DNA from: CAYJEQ01 sp964370185
Lineage (GTDB): Bacteria; Bacillota; Clostridia; Oscillospirales; Ruminococcaceae
Length of the DNA stretch: 44,452 bases
Direction: 5' to 3'
Assembly: GCA_964370185.1 (NCBI GenBank)
Contig: CAYJIJ010000012.1
Coordinates: forward strand, 1-44,452
Made by a program: the position numbers and the translations under genes. Within the stretch, counting starts at the first letter, position 1; every line of letters begins with the position of its first letter. Under the pieces are notes generated by a model. That model did not search any database, was not told the DNA's origin, and saw nothing but the letters and a program-made list of their open reading frames with translations. Below are positions 33,947-41,893 of the stretch, piece after piece.

Positions 33947-35299
33947 TTACATCACTTCATTAAGAGCCGCTTCAAGCTCTTCTTTTGTTGGGATAATTGA
34001 GGAGAATTTAAGTTTTCCATTTATATAGATGGAAGGAAGATTTTTCACACCTAATTTCATGCATCTTGCAATATTTTCTTTTTCTGTAAATTTATATTCA
34101 ACCATGTCGATTTTATCGCCAAGCTCATCTTTAGTAACCTGTGCCGCACCTTTCATGTAGGTACACGCAGCGCAGGTGAGTGAATCGAGGGTGAACACTT
34201 CAAGGAGTGGTTTGCTTAGATTATCGTAATCGGGAAGCTCAACCGCATCTAAATCGAAAGTTTCGCTTGTGTAGTTTTCAACCATCTTGCGAACATTGTC
34301 AGTATCAATTACCGCTTGTGCTACACCGATTGCATTTTCTACCGGGATGGAATAAGGCATATCGCAACCTGGGGCAATAATTAGGTTTTTCTTGCTGTTT
34401 GCTCTGTCGATAAGCTCAACAACGCATTTCATATTGTCCTGCTGTGTGCCGTGAAGCATAACCGATGTAAGTGGAATATTGCCGCCAATAACAACATCGT
34501 ATTTATCAGTAATAGCTTTTGCAACCACGAGGTCAACATTTTCATCTATCGAGATTGAATGTGGTTTTGTGTGGCACATTACTTCTATATTCCTTGTTGC
34601 ATCGCCGCATACAAAGAATGAGGAGAATGCTTTTTCATTTATGTGTGCAAATAAATCTGTAAATGGTTTTGAAAGGAATTCTTCAAAGTGAGCGGAGGAA
34701 ATCTGTGAAACAAGTGGGTCAACCACTGCGATGATATCCATGCCTGCTTCAATCATCATGTCGCTCATTTTCTTTGCTACTTTTGTGCAGAATTCGAGGA
34801 GCTCAGCCACATAATCTTCATCGTCGTACATATCCATAAAGATGTCATTCCCACGGAGATGTGAAGCGAGGGTGAAGGGGCCTGTGATTAGGCCGTATAG
34901 TGCAGTTGTTTCTCCAACAGCTTCTTTCATTCTACGCATTGCAGAGAGCACAAGCGGCATACGACCGTCTTTTTCGCTTGGTATAGTGCACTCGCAAGGT
35001 ATATTCATAGTTTCAGCAAGTGGGTGTGAAGCAACTGAGGGAGGGCCGTCTTTAGCCCATAAAAGCTCACAACCTAAAATTTCTGCTTCAAGTTGTAGGT
35101 CAAATACAACTGGCTGTCCATCGGGTTTATAAAGTTTATTCACTTCTAAGAGTGACTGAACTAATTTATCTTCATCGGTGAGCACTTCAGTGGCGTCCGC
35201 ACCTATTAGATAGCCTGCATGTACTCCAGCGAATGGCACCCATGGCGCTCTCTCGGTTTCTTCATTTCTCAGTGTTTTAAATAATAGTTCCTTAGACAT
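33947..35299 (-). CDS. UroD/MtaA-family corrinoid methyltransferase fused to a thioredoxin-like domain
   Basis: The product is about 450 residues from ATG 35299 (MSKELLFKTL), with AAGGAG 6 nt upstream. The first 365 residues are a uroporphyrinogen decarboxylase-fold methyltransferase of the MtaA/CmuA kind (TERAPWVPFAGVHAG; YGLITGPFTLASHL; IAPGCDMP). The usual HxCG zinc motif reads FVCGD (in SSFFVCGDATRN near 245), so the His ligand is missing while the second Cys region is present. The C-terminal 85 residues look like a small thioredoxin or glutaredoxin fold with a CAAC pair (SLTCAACTYMKG near 382) and NLPSIYING. The protein probably moves a methyl group between the corrinoid protein encoded next door and an acceptor; the substrate is unknown. 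Confidence 0.8.
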   Translation of the reverse strand: MSKELLFKTLRNEETERAPWVPFAGVHAGYLIGADATEVLTDEDKLVQSLLEVNKLYKPDGQPVVFDLQLEAEILGCELLWAKDGPPSVASHPLAETMNIPCECTIPSEKDGRMPLVLSAMRRMKEAVGETTALYGLITGPFTLASHLRGNDIFMDMYDDEDYVAELLEFCTKVAKKMSDMMIEAGMDIIAVVDPLVSQISSAHFEEFLSKPFTDLFAHINEKAFSSFFVCGDATRNIEVMCHTKPHSISIDENVDLVVAKAITDKYDVVIGGNIPLTSVMLHGTQQDNMKCVVELIDRANSKKNLIIAPGCDMPYSIPVENAIGVAQAVIDTDNVRKMVENYTSETFDLDAVELPDYDNLSKPLLEVFTLDSLTCAACTYMKGAAQVTKDELGDKIDMVEYKFTEKENIARCMKLGVKNLPSIYINGKLKFSSIIPTKEELEAALNEVM

Positions 35300-35351
35300 A
35301 TATTTCTCCTTGATTACTTTAAATATTTTCGCATGACTAATAAATCTTTCC

Positions 35352-35384
35352 ATATATCCACCGCTTAGATGCAGGTGGATATAT
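35352..35384 (-). other. Hairpin between the corrinoid-protein and methyltransferase genes
   Basis: An 11-bp stem, ATATATCCACC (35352-35362) with GGTGGATATAT (35374-35384), lies in the 148-bp intercistronic gap. It has no T tail on the minus strand, so it is more likely a processing or stabilising structure than a terminator. Confidence 0.45.
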
Positions 35385-35447
35385 AAAAAAACTTCTTTCC
35401 TTAAATTAAAAGGAATTTTGTTTATACACTACTTTTTTTAGATGCTT

Positions 35448-36089
35448 TTATGCAACGGTAGCACAAAGCTCTATTGCTACTTCCGCAGCTGTGCTTGCAT
35501 CAGGTGTGTACATATCTGCACCAATTTGTGCGCAGAATTCCTGTGTAACAGGTGCTCCACCAATCATAATTTTAACTTTATCACGAGCGCCAAGCTCAAC
35601 AAACTTATTTACAACTTCCTGCATAGCTGGCATTGTTGTAGTTAGAAGTGCAGAGCAAGCAACTATATTACAGTTCTCTTTAATAGCTGTTTCAACAAAT
35701 TTATCGGAAGCAACATCAACGCCTAAGTCAATAACTTCGAGTCCTTTGCCTTCCATCATCATTTTAACTAAGTTTTTGCCTATATCATGAAGGTCACCTT
35801 TAACTGTCCCTATACATACCTTACCTTTAGAGGTTGTGCCCTCTTCAATTAGCAAAGGTTTTAAGAGTGCCGCACCAATATTCATAGCCCTTGCTGCAAC
35901 AAGTACTTCAGGTACAAACACTTCATTATTTTTAAACTTAGCACCAATAATATTCATCCCTGCAAGTAGACCATCATCTAAAATCTCCTTAGCGGAAAGT
36001 CCCTCTTCTATTGCCTGTCTTACAAGTTGATCCACCACTTTAGCTTTACCTTTTTGTAGTTGTTCTGAAATTTCATTTAAAATGCTCAT
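35448..36089 (-). CDS. Corrinoid (cobalamin)-binding methyltransferase partner protein, MtaC-like
   Basis: The product is 213 residues, typical for MtaC/MtbC-type proteins. An N-terminal helical cap (about 1-85, with ILDDGLLAGMNIIGAKFKNN) precedes a Rossmann-like B12-binding domain. The cobalt-ligand motif DxHxxG is present as DLHDIGKN near residue 104, and GGAPVTQEFCAQIGAD near 178 fits the nucleotide-tail pocket. It carries the methyl group between a substrate-specific methyltransferase and the UroD-type enzyme encoded downstream. GGAGGA lies 7 nt before the ATG. It is the first gene of this unit, divergent from a PocR-AraC regulator with overlapping promoters. Confidence 0.92.
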   Translation of the reverse strand: MSILNEISEQLQKGKAKVVDQLVRQAIEEGLSAKEILDDGLLAGMNIIGAKFKNNEVFVPEVLVAARAMNIGAALLKPLLIEEGTTSKGKVCIGTVKGDLHDIGKNLVKMMMEGKGLEVIDLGVDVASDKFVETAIKENCNIVACSALLTTTMPAMQEVVNKFVELGARDKVKIMIGGAPVTQEFCAQIGADMYTPDASTAAEVAIELCATVA

Positions 36090-36199
36090 TGTAAATCCTC
36101 CAGTATGTTTTTATTTTGTCCGATATTGTTAGTTTAATATTTAACGAATTTTTTTTCTTGTAAAAAGAGAATATCTTTTGTACTTTTTTTACATGCATA

Positions 36200-36229
36200 T
36201 TGACTTTTGAATAGTTTTTGTATTATGAT
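36200..36229 (+). promoter_or_regulatory. Predicted promoter of the PocR-AraC regulator gene
   Basis: TTGACT (36200-36205), 18 bp and TATGAT (36224-36229). The -10 overlaps by two bases the -10 of the opposite promoter. Confidence 0.5.
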
Positions 36230-36257
36230 TATATTGTTACTTATGCAAAATAACCAA
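36228..36257 (-). promoter_or_regulatory. Predicted promoter of the corrinoid methyl-transfer unit
   Basis: On the minus strand TTGGTT (36252-36257), 18 bp and TATAAT (36228-36233), giving a leader of about 130 nt. The -35 lies inside the dyad at 36249-36283. Confidence 0.5.
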
Positions 36258-36283
36258 TTAACTCCCTATATTCTTTGGTTATT
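36249..36283. promoter_or_regulatory. 9-bp dyad, candidate operator or leader hairpin
   Basis: AATAACCAA (36249-36257) and TTGGTTATT (36275-36283) form an inverted repeat with a 17-nt centre. The left arm covers the -35 of the corrinoid promoter. On the plus strand the right arm is followed by a T run, so it could also act as a terminator in the regulator's leader. Confidence 0.4.
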
Positions 36284-36327
36284 ATTTTTTATTGCGGTTT
36301 TTTGTTCACCGCATAAGGAGATATAAT

Positions 36328-37593
36328 ATGGATAATTCCTTGGATTTTGATTTAAAATTAGCTGTTGAATGTGCACAGTCTTTCTCGGCAACAAGTGGTA
36401 TAGGATGTTTTGTTTCCGATGCTTCTGGAAATGTGCTCCATTCAGTTGGATATAGTTGTAGCAGTTGCAGGCTTTGCAAGCTTTTTGGGCGTCCTGACGA
36501 TGTGTGCATATCCACGCATATATATGGTATGCGCGAAGCCGAGCGTTTTGGTGGTAAATATGTTTACTTCTGTCCCATGGGGCTAACAAGCTTTGTTTCG
36601 CCCATTGTTGGAAGTGAGGGAAGTAGTGCTAAGGTTACCGTGGGGCCTTTTTTAATGGTGGAGAAAACCGATTTTCTCGCCCATGAAGTAAACCACCTAT
36701 TTATCAATAGCGACCTTAATTTAGACAAAATTGAAGAAGAGCTAAATAATGTACCTGTTATAGAGCCATCAAAAGTGAATAAACTCTCCACACTTTTATT
36801 TATGTCGGTGGGATTTTTAAATAATGTTTCCCATGCAAATAAAATGCTTGAGCAGCAGCAGTCAAACGGCATTCAGTCCGAGGTTACCTCTTATATATTA
36901 GAATTAAAGCAACATGAGAAGCTCGCCCCCTACCCTTTTGATACTGAAAAATTACTTTTATCAGCTATATCGCAGAAAAACAAAAAAGAAGCTGGGCGTC
37001 TTCTCAATGAAATATATGGGCATATCTTTTTTAAGGATGGGGGGAATTTACAATTTGCTAAAAGTAGGCTGTATGAGCTTCTTGTAATGATTTCAAGAAC
37101 CTCTATTGATGCAGGCGCAAATCCTGAAATTTCACTAAACCTCACCCATAACTATCTACAGTCGATATATGAAATTAGTGATATTGAAAATCTCTGTCTT
37201 TGGCTTACCGAAGCTACAAACAGCTTTATTGACAATGTGTTTAGCCACACTGAGTTTAAGCATGCAAATGTAATTCACAGTGTAATGCAGTATGTATATA
37301 AGAACTACGCAGATAAAATTTCGCTTGATGAAGTAGCAGAAAGAGTATATTTAGCCCCTGCCTATTTAAGTAGGGTGTTTAAAAATGAAACAGGGCAAAC
37401 TTTTACCAATTATCTAAATTCAGTTAGAATTGAAAAAAGCAAAGAACTATTATCACATTATAGTTTAAAACTCTCCGACATAGCATTATCGGTTGGATTT
37501 GAAGATCAGAGTTATTTTACAAAAGTTTTTAAGAAGATTACGGGACTCTCACCGCTTCAGTATCGAAAAAAGCATTACAATATAAAGGCGTAG
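36328..37593 (+). CDS. AraC-family transcriptional regulator with N-terminal PocR sensor domain
   Basis: The product is about 421 residues from ATG 36328, after AAGGAG; the longer frame from 36292 lacks a ribosome binding site. The first 165 residues are a PocR-type ligand-binding domain with a cysteine cluster (CSSCRLC near 46-52) and ASGNVLHSVG. A middle helical region is followed by an AraC-type double helix-turn-helix (about 325-420: ISLDEVAERVYLAPAYLSRV and LSDIALSVGFEDQSYFTKVF). PocR domains sense small molecules in propanediol and related catabolic regulators. Divergence from the corrinoid gene with shared promoter DNA makes it the likely regulator of that cluster. Inducer unknown. Confidence 0.88.
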   Translation: MDNSLDFDLKLAVECAQSFSATSGIGCFVSDASGNVLHSVGYSCSSCRLCKLFGRPDDVCISTHIYGMREAERFGGKYVYFCPMGLTSFVSPIVGSEGSSAKVTVGPFLMVEKTDFLAHEVNHLFINSDLNLDKIEEELNNVPVIEPSKVNKLSTLLFMSVGFLNNVSHANKMLEQQQSNGIQSEVTSYILELKQHEKLAPYPFDTEKLLLSAISQKNKKEAGRLLNEIYGHIFFKDGGNLQFAKSRLYELLVMISRTSIDAGANPEISLNLTHNYLQSIYEISDIENLCLWLTEATNSFIDNVFSHTEFKHANVIHSVMQYVYKNYADKISLDEVAERVYLAPAYLSRVFKNETGQTFTNYLNSVRIEKSKELLSHYSLKLSDIALSVGFEDQSYFTKVFKKITGLSPLQYRKKHYNIKA

Positions 37594-37731
37594 GGTGGGT
37601 TTTCAAATTAAATGGCTTGGGTAACCCCTGTAAACCGAATACTCACAGCCTATAAAATCATCTTTTTAGCATTTTTACTAAATTTTCTATACTGTATAAC
37701 CATATATATTCCACAAGAAAGGACTTAATTT

Positions 37732-38502
37732 ATGGATATAATAAATCACAACAGCATTGCATGGGATAAAGTTTTGGGAACAAATCTTGAGGCATGGTCA
37801 AAACCTGTTTCGCCCGAGATTATCGCAGAAGCAAGAAATGGAATGGCAAAAGTCCTGCTCACGAATTCTAAAGCGGTGCCTGACGAATAGTATATGCCAA
37901 TAAATGGTAAAAAAATTCTCTGCCTCGCTTGTGGTGGAGGGCAGCAAGGCCCTGTTTTTTCTGCGATGGGAGGCATTGTTACAGTGACCGATAACAGCGA
38001 AAATCAACTCACTGCTGATAGAATGGTTAAAAATCGTGAAAACCTCGACATGGAAATCATTAAATGTGATATGTGTGATTTGTCCGCTTTTGAGAATGAG
38101 TCTTTCGATATAATATTTCATCCGATTTCAAATTGCTATATTCCAAACCCAAAGCTTGTTTGTGCTGAGTGCCATCGTGTGCTTAAAAAGGGTGGTAAAC
38201 TCCTCTCAGGCTTTATAAACCCTCTGCTTTATTTATTAGAGATGGAGGATTTTGACAACGGCATCTTAACTGTCGCTAACACCATACCATATTCTGATTT
38301 AGAACAACTTCCTAAAGAGCAGCTTGAAAAGCGCATTGAGGATAAGGAGGTGCTCGAATATGGGCATACACTTGACACTCTTATCGGTGGTCAAACTGAA
38401 TTGGGGTTTGCTATTATCGGATTTTATGAGGATGTAAGTCACCACGAGTTTTTAGATAAGCATATAAAATCGAGTATGGCTACATATGCGATTAAAATGT
38501 AA
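37732..38502 (+). pseudogene. Class I SAM-dependent methyltransferase interrupted by one in-frame TAG
   Basis: The frame from ATG 37732 (MDIINHNSIAWDKVLG) to the stop at 38502 would encode 256 residues but for one TAG at 37888-37890 (codon 53). Reading continues in the same frame after it (YMPINGKKILCLACGGG), so no frameshift is involved. The SAM-binding loop is CLACGGGQQG near residue 64, followed by TVTDNSENQL, FDIIFHPISNCY and IPYSDL, all typical of one family. From memory that family has Trp where the stop lies, and TGG to TAG is a single change. The gene is therefore recently inactivated, a base error, or read through. A restart at ATG 37894 would lose the N-terminus. AAAGGAC precedes the first ATG. 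Confidence 0.75.
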
Positions 38503-38564
38503 GCTTGCTATACCCTATCAAAGGCACTCTCTATTTTGTACCAGTTTGATGAAACATATAATTT

Positions 38565-38600
38565 AAAGCCTTATCCCTGCCGTGGCGGGGTTAAGGCTTT
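38565..38600. terminator. Terminator between the interrupted methyltransferase and the P-loop gene
   Basis: AAAGCCTTA-T-CCC (38565-38577) pairs with GGG-G-TTAAGGCTTT (38587-38600), with one mismatch and A/T ends on both sides, between convergent genes. Confidence 0.75.
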
Positions 38601-38639
38601 TAAAATTAGTTTATTTTTGTTTAGTCAATATTTGATATC

Positions 38640-39056
38640 TTAATAATCTATGGAATAAACTTTTAGAGCATCCGATAACTCTGAAAGGTCGCATGATAAT
38701 GTAAAGGTGAGTATTGTATCACTTTCTTCTGCAAGCGGTATTAATTTATGAATCATCTTATCGAGTGCTGCAAAATCTCTGCCACCCACTTTCAGTGTGG
38801 AGTCAACAAACATTTCTGTAATATCGTAGTTGCCTGCAAGTATACCGGATAAAAATCCATAAAATGCGTCAAATCCATCAATTGCATAGGCATCGGTATC
38901 AATAAGCCTTGCTTTGTGGTCAATGTCATAAGTAAGTTTTGTGCCTTGCTCTACACAAACCACATTTCCTTTAGTGGTCTTTACAGCGTTGTTTACCATA
39001 TTGATAAGTGCTTTTGTTTTTCCGGATCCTTTGTTTCCAACGATTAATTTAATCAT
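38640..39056 (-). CDS. Small P-loop ATP-binding protein, function unknown
   Basis: The product is 138 residues. It opens with a Walker A motif, GNKGSGKT (residues 7-14), and has a likely Walker B in DITEMFVDST near residue 80. The rest (KLTYDIDHKARLIDTDAY, GGRDFAALDKMI) suggests a single compact nucleotide-binding domain without membrane or DNA-binding segments. Similar short Clostridia proteins are often labelled generic ATP-binding or 'twitching motility' proteins without experimental support, so I leave the function open. GGGAGG lies 7 nt before the ATG. It stands alone between convergent terminator 38565-38600 and dacF-type gene at 39274. Confidence 0.7.
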   Translation of the reverse strand: MIKLIVGNKGSGKTKALINMVNNAVKTTKGNVVCVEQGTKLTYDIDHKARLIDTDAYAIDGFDAFYGFLSGILAGNYDITEMFVDSTLKVGGRDFAALDKMIHKLIPLAEESDTILTFTLSCDLSELSDALKVYSIDY

Positions 39057-39273
39057 ATAAATTCCTCCCTTATGCTTATCATGTATATAATATAGCAGTT
39101 GTATGCTACTTATATCTTTTTTATAATCCTATATGATTTATATTTATTTTACTCTATAATAACATTTTTTGCAAGTTGATATTGTCAATTTGGAGTAAAG
39201 TTTTTTCTTTTTTAACAAATATGGCAAAAAATTATATTTTTTTTGTAATATGCATTAAAAATAAGTATAATCG

Positions 39274-40428
39274 CTATTTCATAAGAACAGTTTCAGAAAA
39301 TAGTTTTAGTACACTGTCCACTATGCCCATCTTCTCTACATACTCTCCAGCTAAAATATCATAGCTACATGCAATCTCTTCCCCAAGCATTACATCTACA
39401 TTACCTATGAGCTGACCTTTTTCTACTGGTGCTAAAAGATTTTCGGCAATATTTATTCGAGTAGAAATATTCATCCTTTCGGATTTAGGCAGAATTAGTA
39501 ACTGCGGAGGAGTGCATATGCCCACCACGCTTTCCTGCTTTCCACCTAATACCCGCACGGGCTCAAGAGATGTCTGTGCATTTGGTACCGGTATGCTTTG
39601 ATAATTAGCAAAGCCGTAGTCGAGCAAAGCTGCCGCGGCATCGAATCTTATTTGGCCAGTTTCACTACCGAGCGTTACAGCTATAAGCGAGAGCCCATTT
39701 CTTTCGGCAGTAGCTACAAGGCTGTGCCCTGCATTATCGGTAGTGCCTGTTTTAAGCCCAGTTGCTCCCGAGTAAAATCTTATAAGTTTATTGGTGTTTA
39801 CAAGCTCAGTTTCACCATTTCTCAATGTGTCCATCCATATTGATGTATAGTCTAAAACTTCCCTGTGCTTTAAAAGCTCGGTTGTCATTGTAATAATATC
39901 TCTTGCAGTAGTATAGTGATTATCCTCGTCAAGCCCATGGCTATTCATGAAATTAGTACCGCTCATACCAAGCTCTTTTGCTCGCTCGTTCATTCGCTCT
40001 ACAAATATCTCCTCCGAACCGCTAATATGCTCAGCCATTGCCACCGAGGCATCATTTGCACTTGCCACTGCAATAGCTTTTATCATATCATTCACGCTCA
40101 TCTGTTCTCCAACTTCAAGCCATATCTCACTACCGCCTAATATCTTCGCATTTGAGGATACATTTACCATGTCATCATATGCTAAATTTCCGTTTTCAAG
40201 CTCTTCAAATATTAAGAGTAGTGTCATTATTTTAGTGATGGATGCTGGTGCCATCGGCTCATCAGCATTTTTTTCGGCTAAAATTTCACCGCTACTCTCT
40301 TCTACAAGCATTGCTGATTTTGCAGGCAAATCACTAAATCTATTTGAGTTTTCCTCAGCAAAAACCGCCATATTTTGTAAAACTAAAAACATAATTGGCA
40401 AAAATATGCAAAATAACTTCTTAATCAT
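39274..40428 (-). CDS. D-alanyl-D-alanine carboxypeptidase (DacF/PBP5-like)
   Basis: The product is 384 residues. A signal peptide is clear (KKLFCIFLPIMFLVLQNM, cleavage probably after VFAEE-like AxA region near 24). The penicillin-binding active-site motifs are all present: SITK (in APASITKIMTL near 63), SAN (in AVASANDASVAM near 122) and KTG (in GLKTGTTDNAGH near 224). A C-terminal beta-rich domain and an amphipathic end (VDSVLKLFSETVLM) suit membrane association. The enzyme trims the terminal D-Ala from peptidoglycan stem peptides. In spore formers DacF-type enzymes also shape spore cortex, which fits the nearby spoVA genes but is not proof. GGAGGAAG lies 7 nt before the ATG. Confidence 0.92.
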   Translation of the reverse strand: MIKKLFCIFLPIMFLVLQNMAVFAEENSNRFSDLPAKSAMLVEESSGEILAEKNADEPMAPASITKIMTLLLIFEELENGNLAYDDMVNVSSNAKILGGSEIWLEVGEQMSVNDMIKAIAVASANDASVAMAEHISGSEEIFVERMNERAKELGMSGTNFMNSHGLDEDNHYTTARDIITMTTELLKHREVLDYTSIWMDTLRNGETELVNTNKLIRFYSGATGLKTGTTDNAGHSLVATAERNGLSLIAVTLGSETGQIRFDAAAALLDYGFANYQSIPVPNAQTSLEPVRVLGGKQESVVGICTPPQLLILPKSERMNISTRINIAENLLAPVEKGQLIGNVDVMLGEEIACSYDILAGEYVEKMGIVDSVLKLFSETVLMK

Positions 40429-40682
40429 CTTCTAACTTCCTCCATAAAATTTAAGAATATTTTATTATTATGCGGATAGGATATATTTATATTGGGCTAT
40501 GGCGATACTTGCTACATTAAAAACAAATTAATTTATTGCCCATTATTATTCTATGCTTAATTTAGTTTTGAATATGTTTATTAATTGCAATTTACTATTC
40601 TAAAATTTAAGTAGCACAGGAATAGACTGTAAATATTTAGTTAAATTTATATAAAATGTTATGCAAGTTTAGTAAAAAACTA

Positions 40683-40711
40683 TTGACATCACCACCTCAT
40701 TCCTCTATAAT
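40683..40711 (+). promoter_or_regulatory. Consensus sigma-A promoter of greA
   Basis: TTGACA (40683-40688), exactly 17 bp and TATAAT (40706-40711): a perfect match to consensus. It gives an A/T-rich leader of about 110 nt. The stretch 40429-40682 shows no gene. Confidence 0.88.
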
Positions 40712-40829
40712 GTTTAATATTGTATCTCTGCGTCAGTAGTATTTTTATATTAAATTTTCTAAATATTTTAGTATTTAATTTATAATAAACTTCTGCATAT
40801 AATTTTTAAAACTTAAAGGGGGCTACACA

Positions 40830-41303
40830 ATGACAAATCCAATTTTAATGACAGCTGAAGGTTATGACTTACTAAAAAATGAACTCAACGAATTAAAGAC
40901 TGTAAAAAGAAATGAAATTTCTGAAAAGATAAGAATTGCAAGAGGTTATGGGGATCTATCTGAGAATAGCGAATATGATGAAGCTAAAAATGAGCAAGCA
41001 ATTGTTGAAGCAAGAATTATGCAACTTGAAGATCAGTTAAATTATGCTCAAATTATTGAGTCCGATCAGATATCCACTACAACAGTTTCAGTTGGTACTA
41101 AGGTTAAGATTTTAGATGTTGATTATGATGAAGTAGTTGAGTACCGTGTTGTAAGCTCAATAGAGTCAAACCAAGGGATGAATACTATTACCGATGCTTC
41201 CCCCGTAGGTCAGGCTATAATGGGACATAAAGTTGGCGATGTAGTCGATGCAAATGTTCCCTCGGGCGTGCTTCAGTTTAAAATTTTAGAGATTAGTAGA
41301 TAA
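40830..41303 (+). CDS. greA: Transcription elongation factor GreA
   Basis: The product is 157 residues, the normal length. The N-terminal coiled coil carries the acidic tip region (RGYGDLSENSEYDEAKNEQ near 38-56) whose acidic residues stimulate RNA polymerase's cleavage of backtracked transcripts. The C-terminal FKBP-like domain (about 80-157) includes SPVGQAIMGHKVGDVV. AGGGGG lies about 7 nt before the ATG. It forms a single-gene unit with a perfect sigma-A promoter and a terminator at 41340-41380, consistent with strong constitutive expression. Confidence 0.96.
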   Translation: MTNPILMTAEGYDLLKNELNELKTVKRNEISEKIRIARGYGDLSENSEYDEAKNEQAIVEARIMQLEDQLNYAQIIESDQISTTTVSVGTKVKILDVDYDEVVEYRVVSSIESNQGMNTITDASPVGQAIMGHKVGDVVDANVPSGVLQFKILEISR

Positions 41304-41339
41304 ATCTTTCATAGAACGAATTTAATAAAACATAATTTT

Positions 41340-41380
41340 ATAGCTGTTTTCTTACCAAAGTAGTAAAAGAAAACAGCTAT
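41340..41380 (+). terminator. Terminator of greA
   Basis: ATAGCTGTTTTC (41340-41351) pairs with GAAAACAGCTAT (41369-41380), with TTAC/GTAA pairs inside, followed by ATTTTATTTT. Confidence 0.85.
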
Positions 41381-41506
41381 ATTTTATTTTGTATTAAATA
41401 TTAACTTGTGAAATAAGTAAAGCAAAGTTCACTTTTGAAATTTTTTTATTTCCTCCTCCCACCTGCTATGATTTTGGGGATAATATTATGCTATCGCCGA
41501 TTTCAT

Positions 41507-41881
41507 CTAAGATTTATCACCCGATTTAAATAAAAGTGCGACTACAAGTCCAAAAAACATTGCCGCTGTTATTCCTGCGGCAGAGGCAGTTATTCCACCC
41601 GAGAGTATCCCTATTACCCCATCGGTGATAATGCTCTCCTTCACACCTTTTGAAAGCAGATAACCAAAACCTGTAAGTGGCACAGTTGCGCCTGCTCCTG
41701 CAAAATCTATGAGCGGTTCATAAACGCCTATCCCACCAAGTATAACTCCAAAAACAACATATCCTACAAGTATTCTGGCAGGTGTAAGTTTAGTGTAATC
41801 TATCAGAATTTGCCCCACTGCGCAGAATGTACCACCAACTAAAAAGGCTTTGAAATATTCGTTAATCATTTCAGTATTCAT
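41507..41881 (-). CDS. spoVAE: Stage V sporulation protein AE (SpoVAEb type)
   Basis: The product is 124 residues of hydrophobic segments. Motifs include FLVGGTFCAVGQILIDYT near residue 13, GAGATVPLTGFGYLLSKG near 62, and a final membrane segment ending in FKSGDKS. SpoVA proteins form the channel that moves dipicolinic acid into the developing spore and out at germination. GGGAGG lies 7 nt before the ATG. It is the last gene of the AC-AD-AE set, 12 bp after spoVAD. Confidence 0.93.
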   Translation of the reverse strand: MNTEMINEYFKAFLVGGTFCAVGQILIDYTKLTPARILVGYVVFGVILGGIGVYEPLIDFAGAGATVPLTGFGYLLSKGVKESIITDGVIGILSGGITASAAGITAAMFFGLVVALLFKSGDKS

Positions 41882-41893
41882 CTTCCGTCCTCC

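Noticed and set aside
35352..35384. Terminator between corrinoid-protein and methyltransferase genes
   Set aside because: The hairpin is strong but has no T run on the transcribed strand, so the genes probably remain cotranscribed.
37888..37890. TAG as pyrrolysine
   Set aside because: No pyrrolysine genes are visible here, the family is not one that uses it, and a TGG-to-TAG change is simpler. It is kept as a test in the findings.
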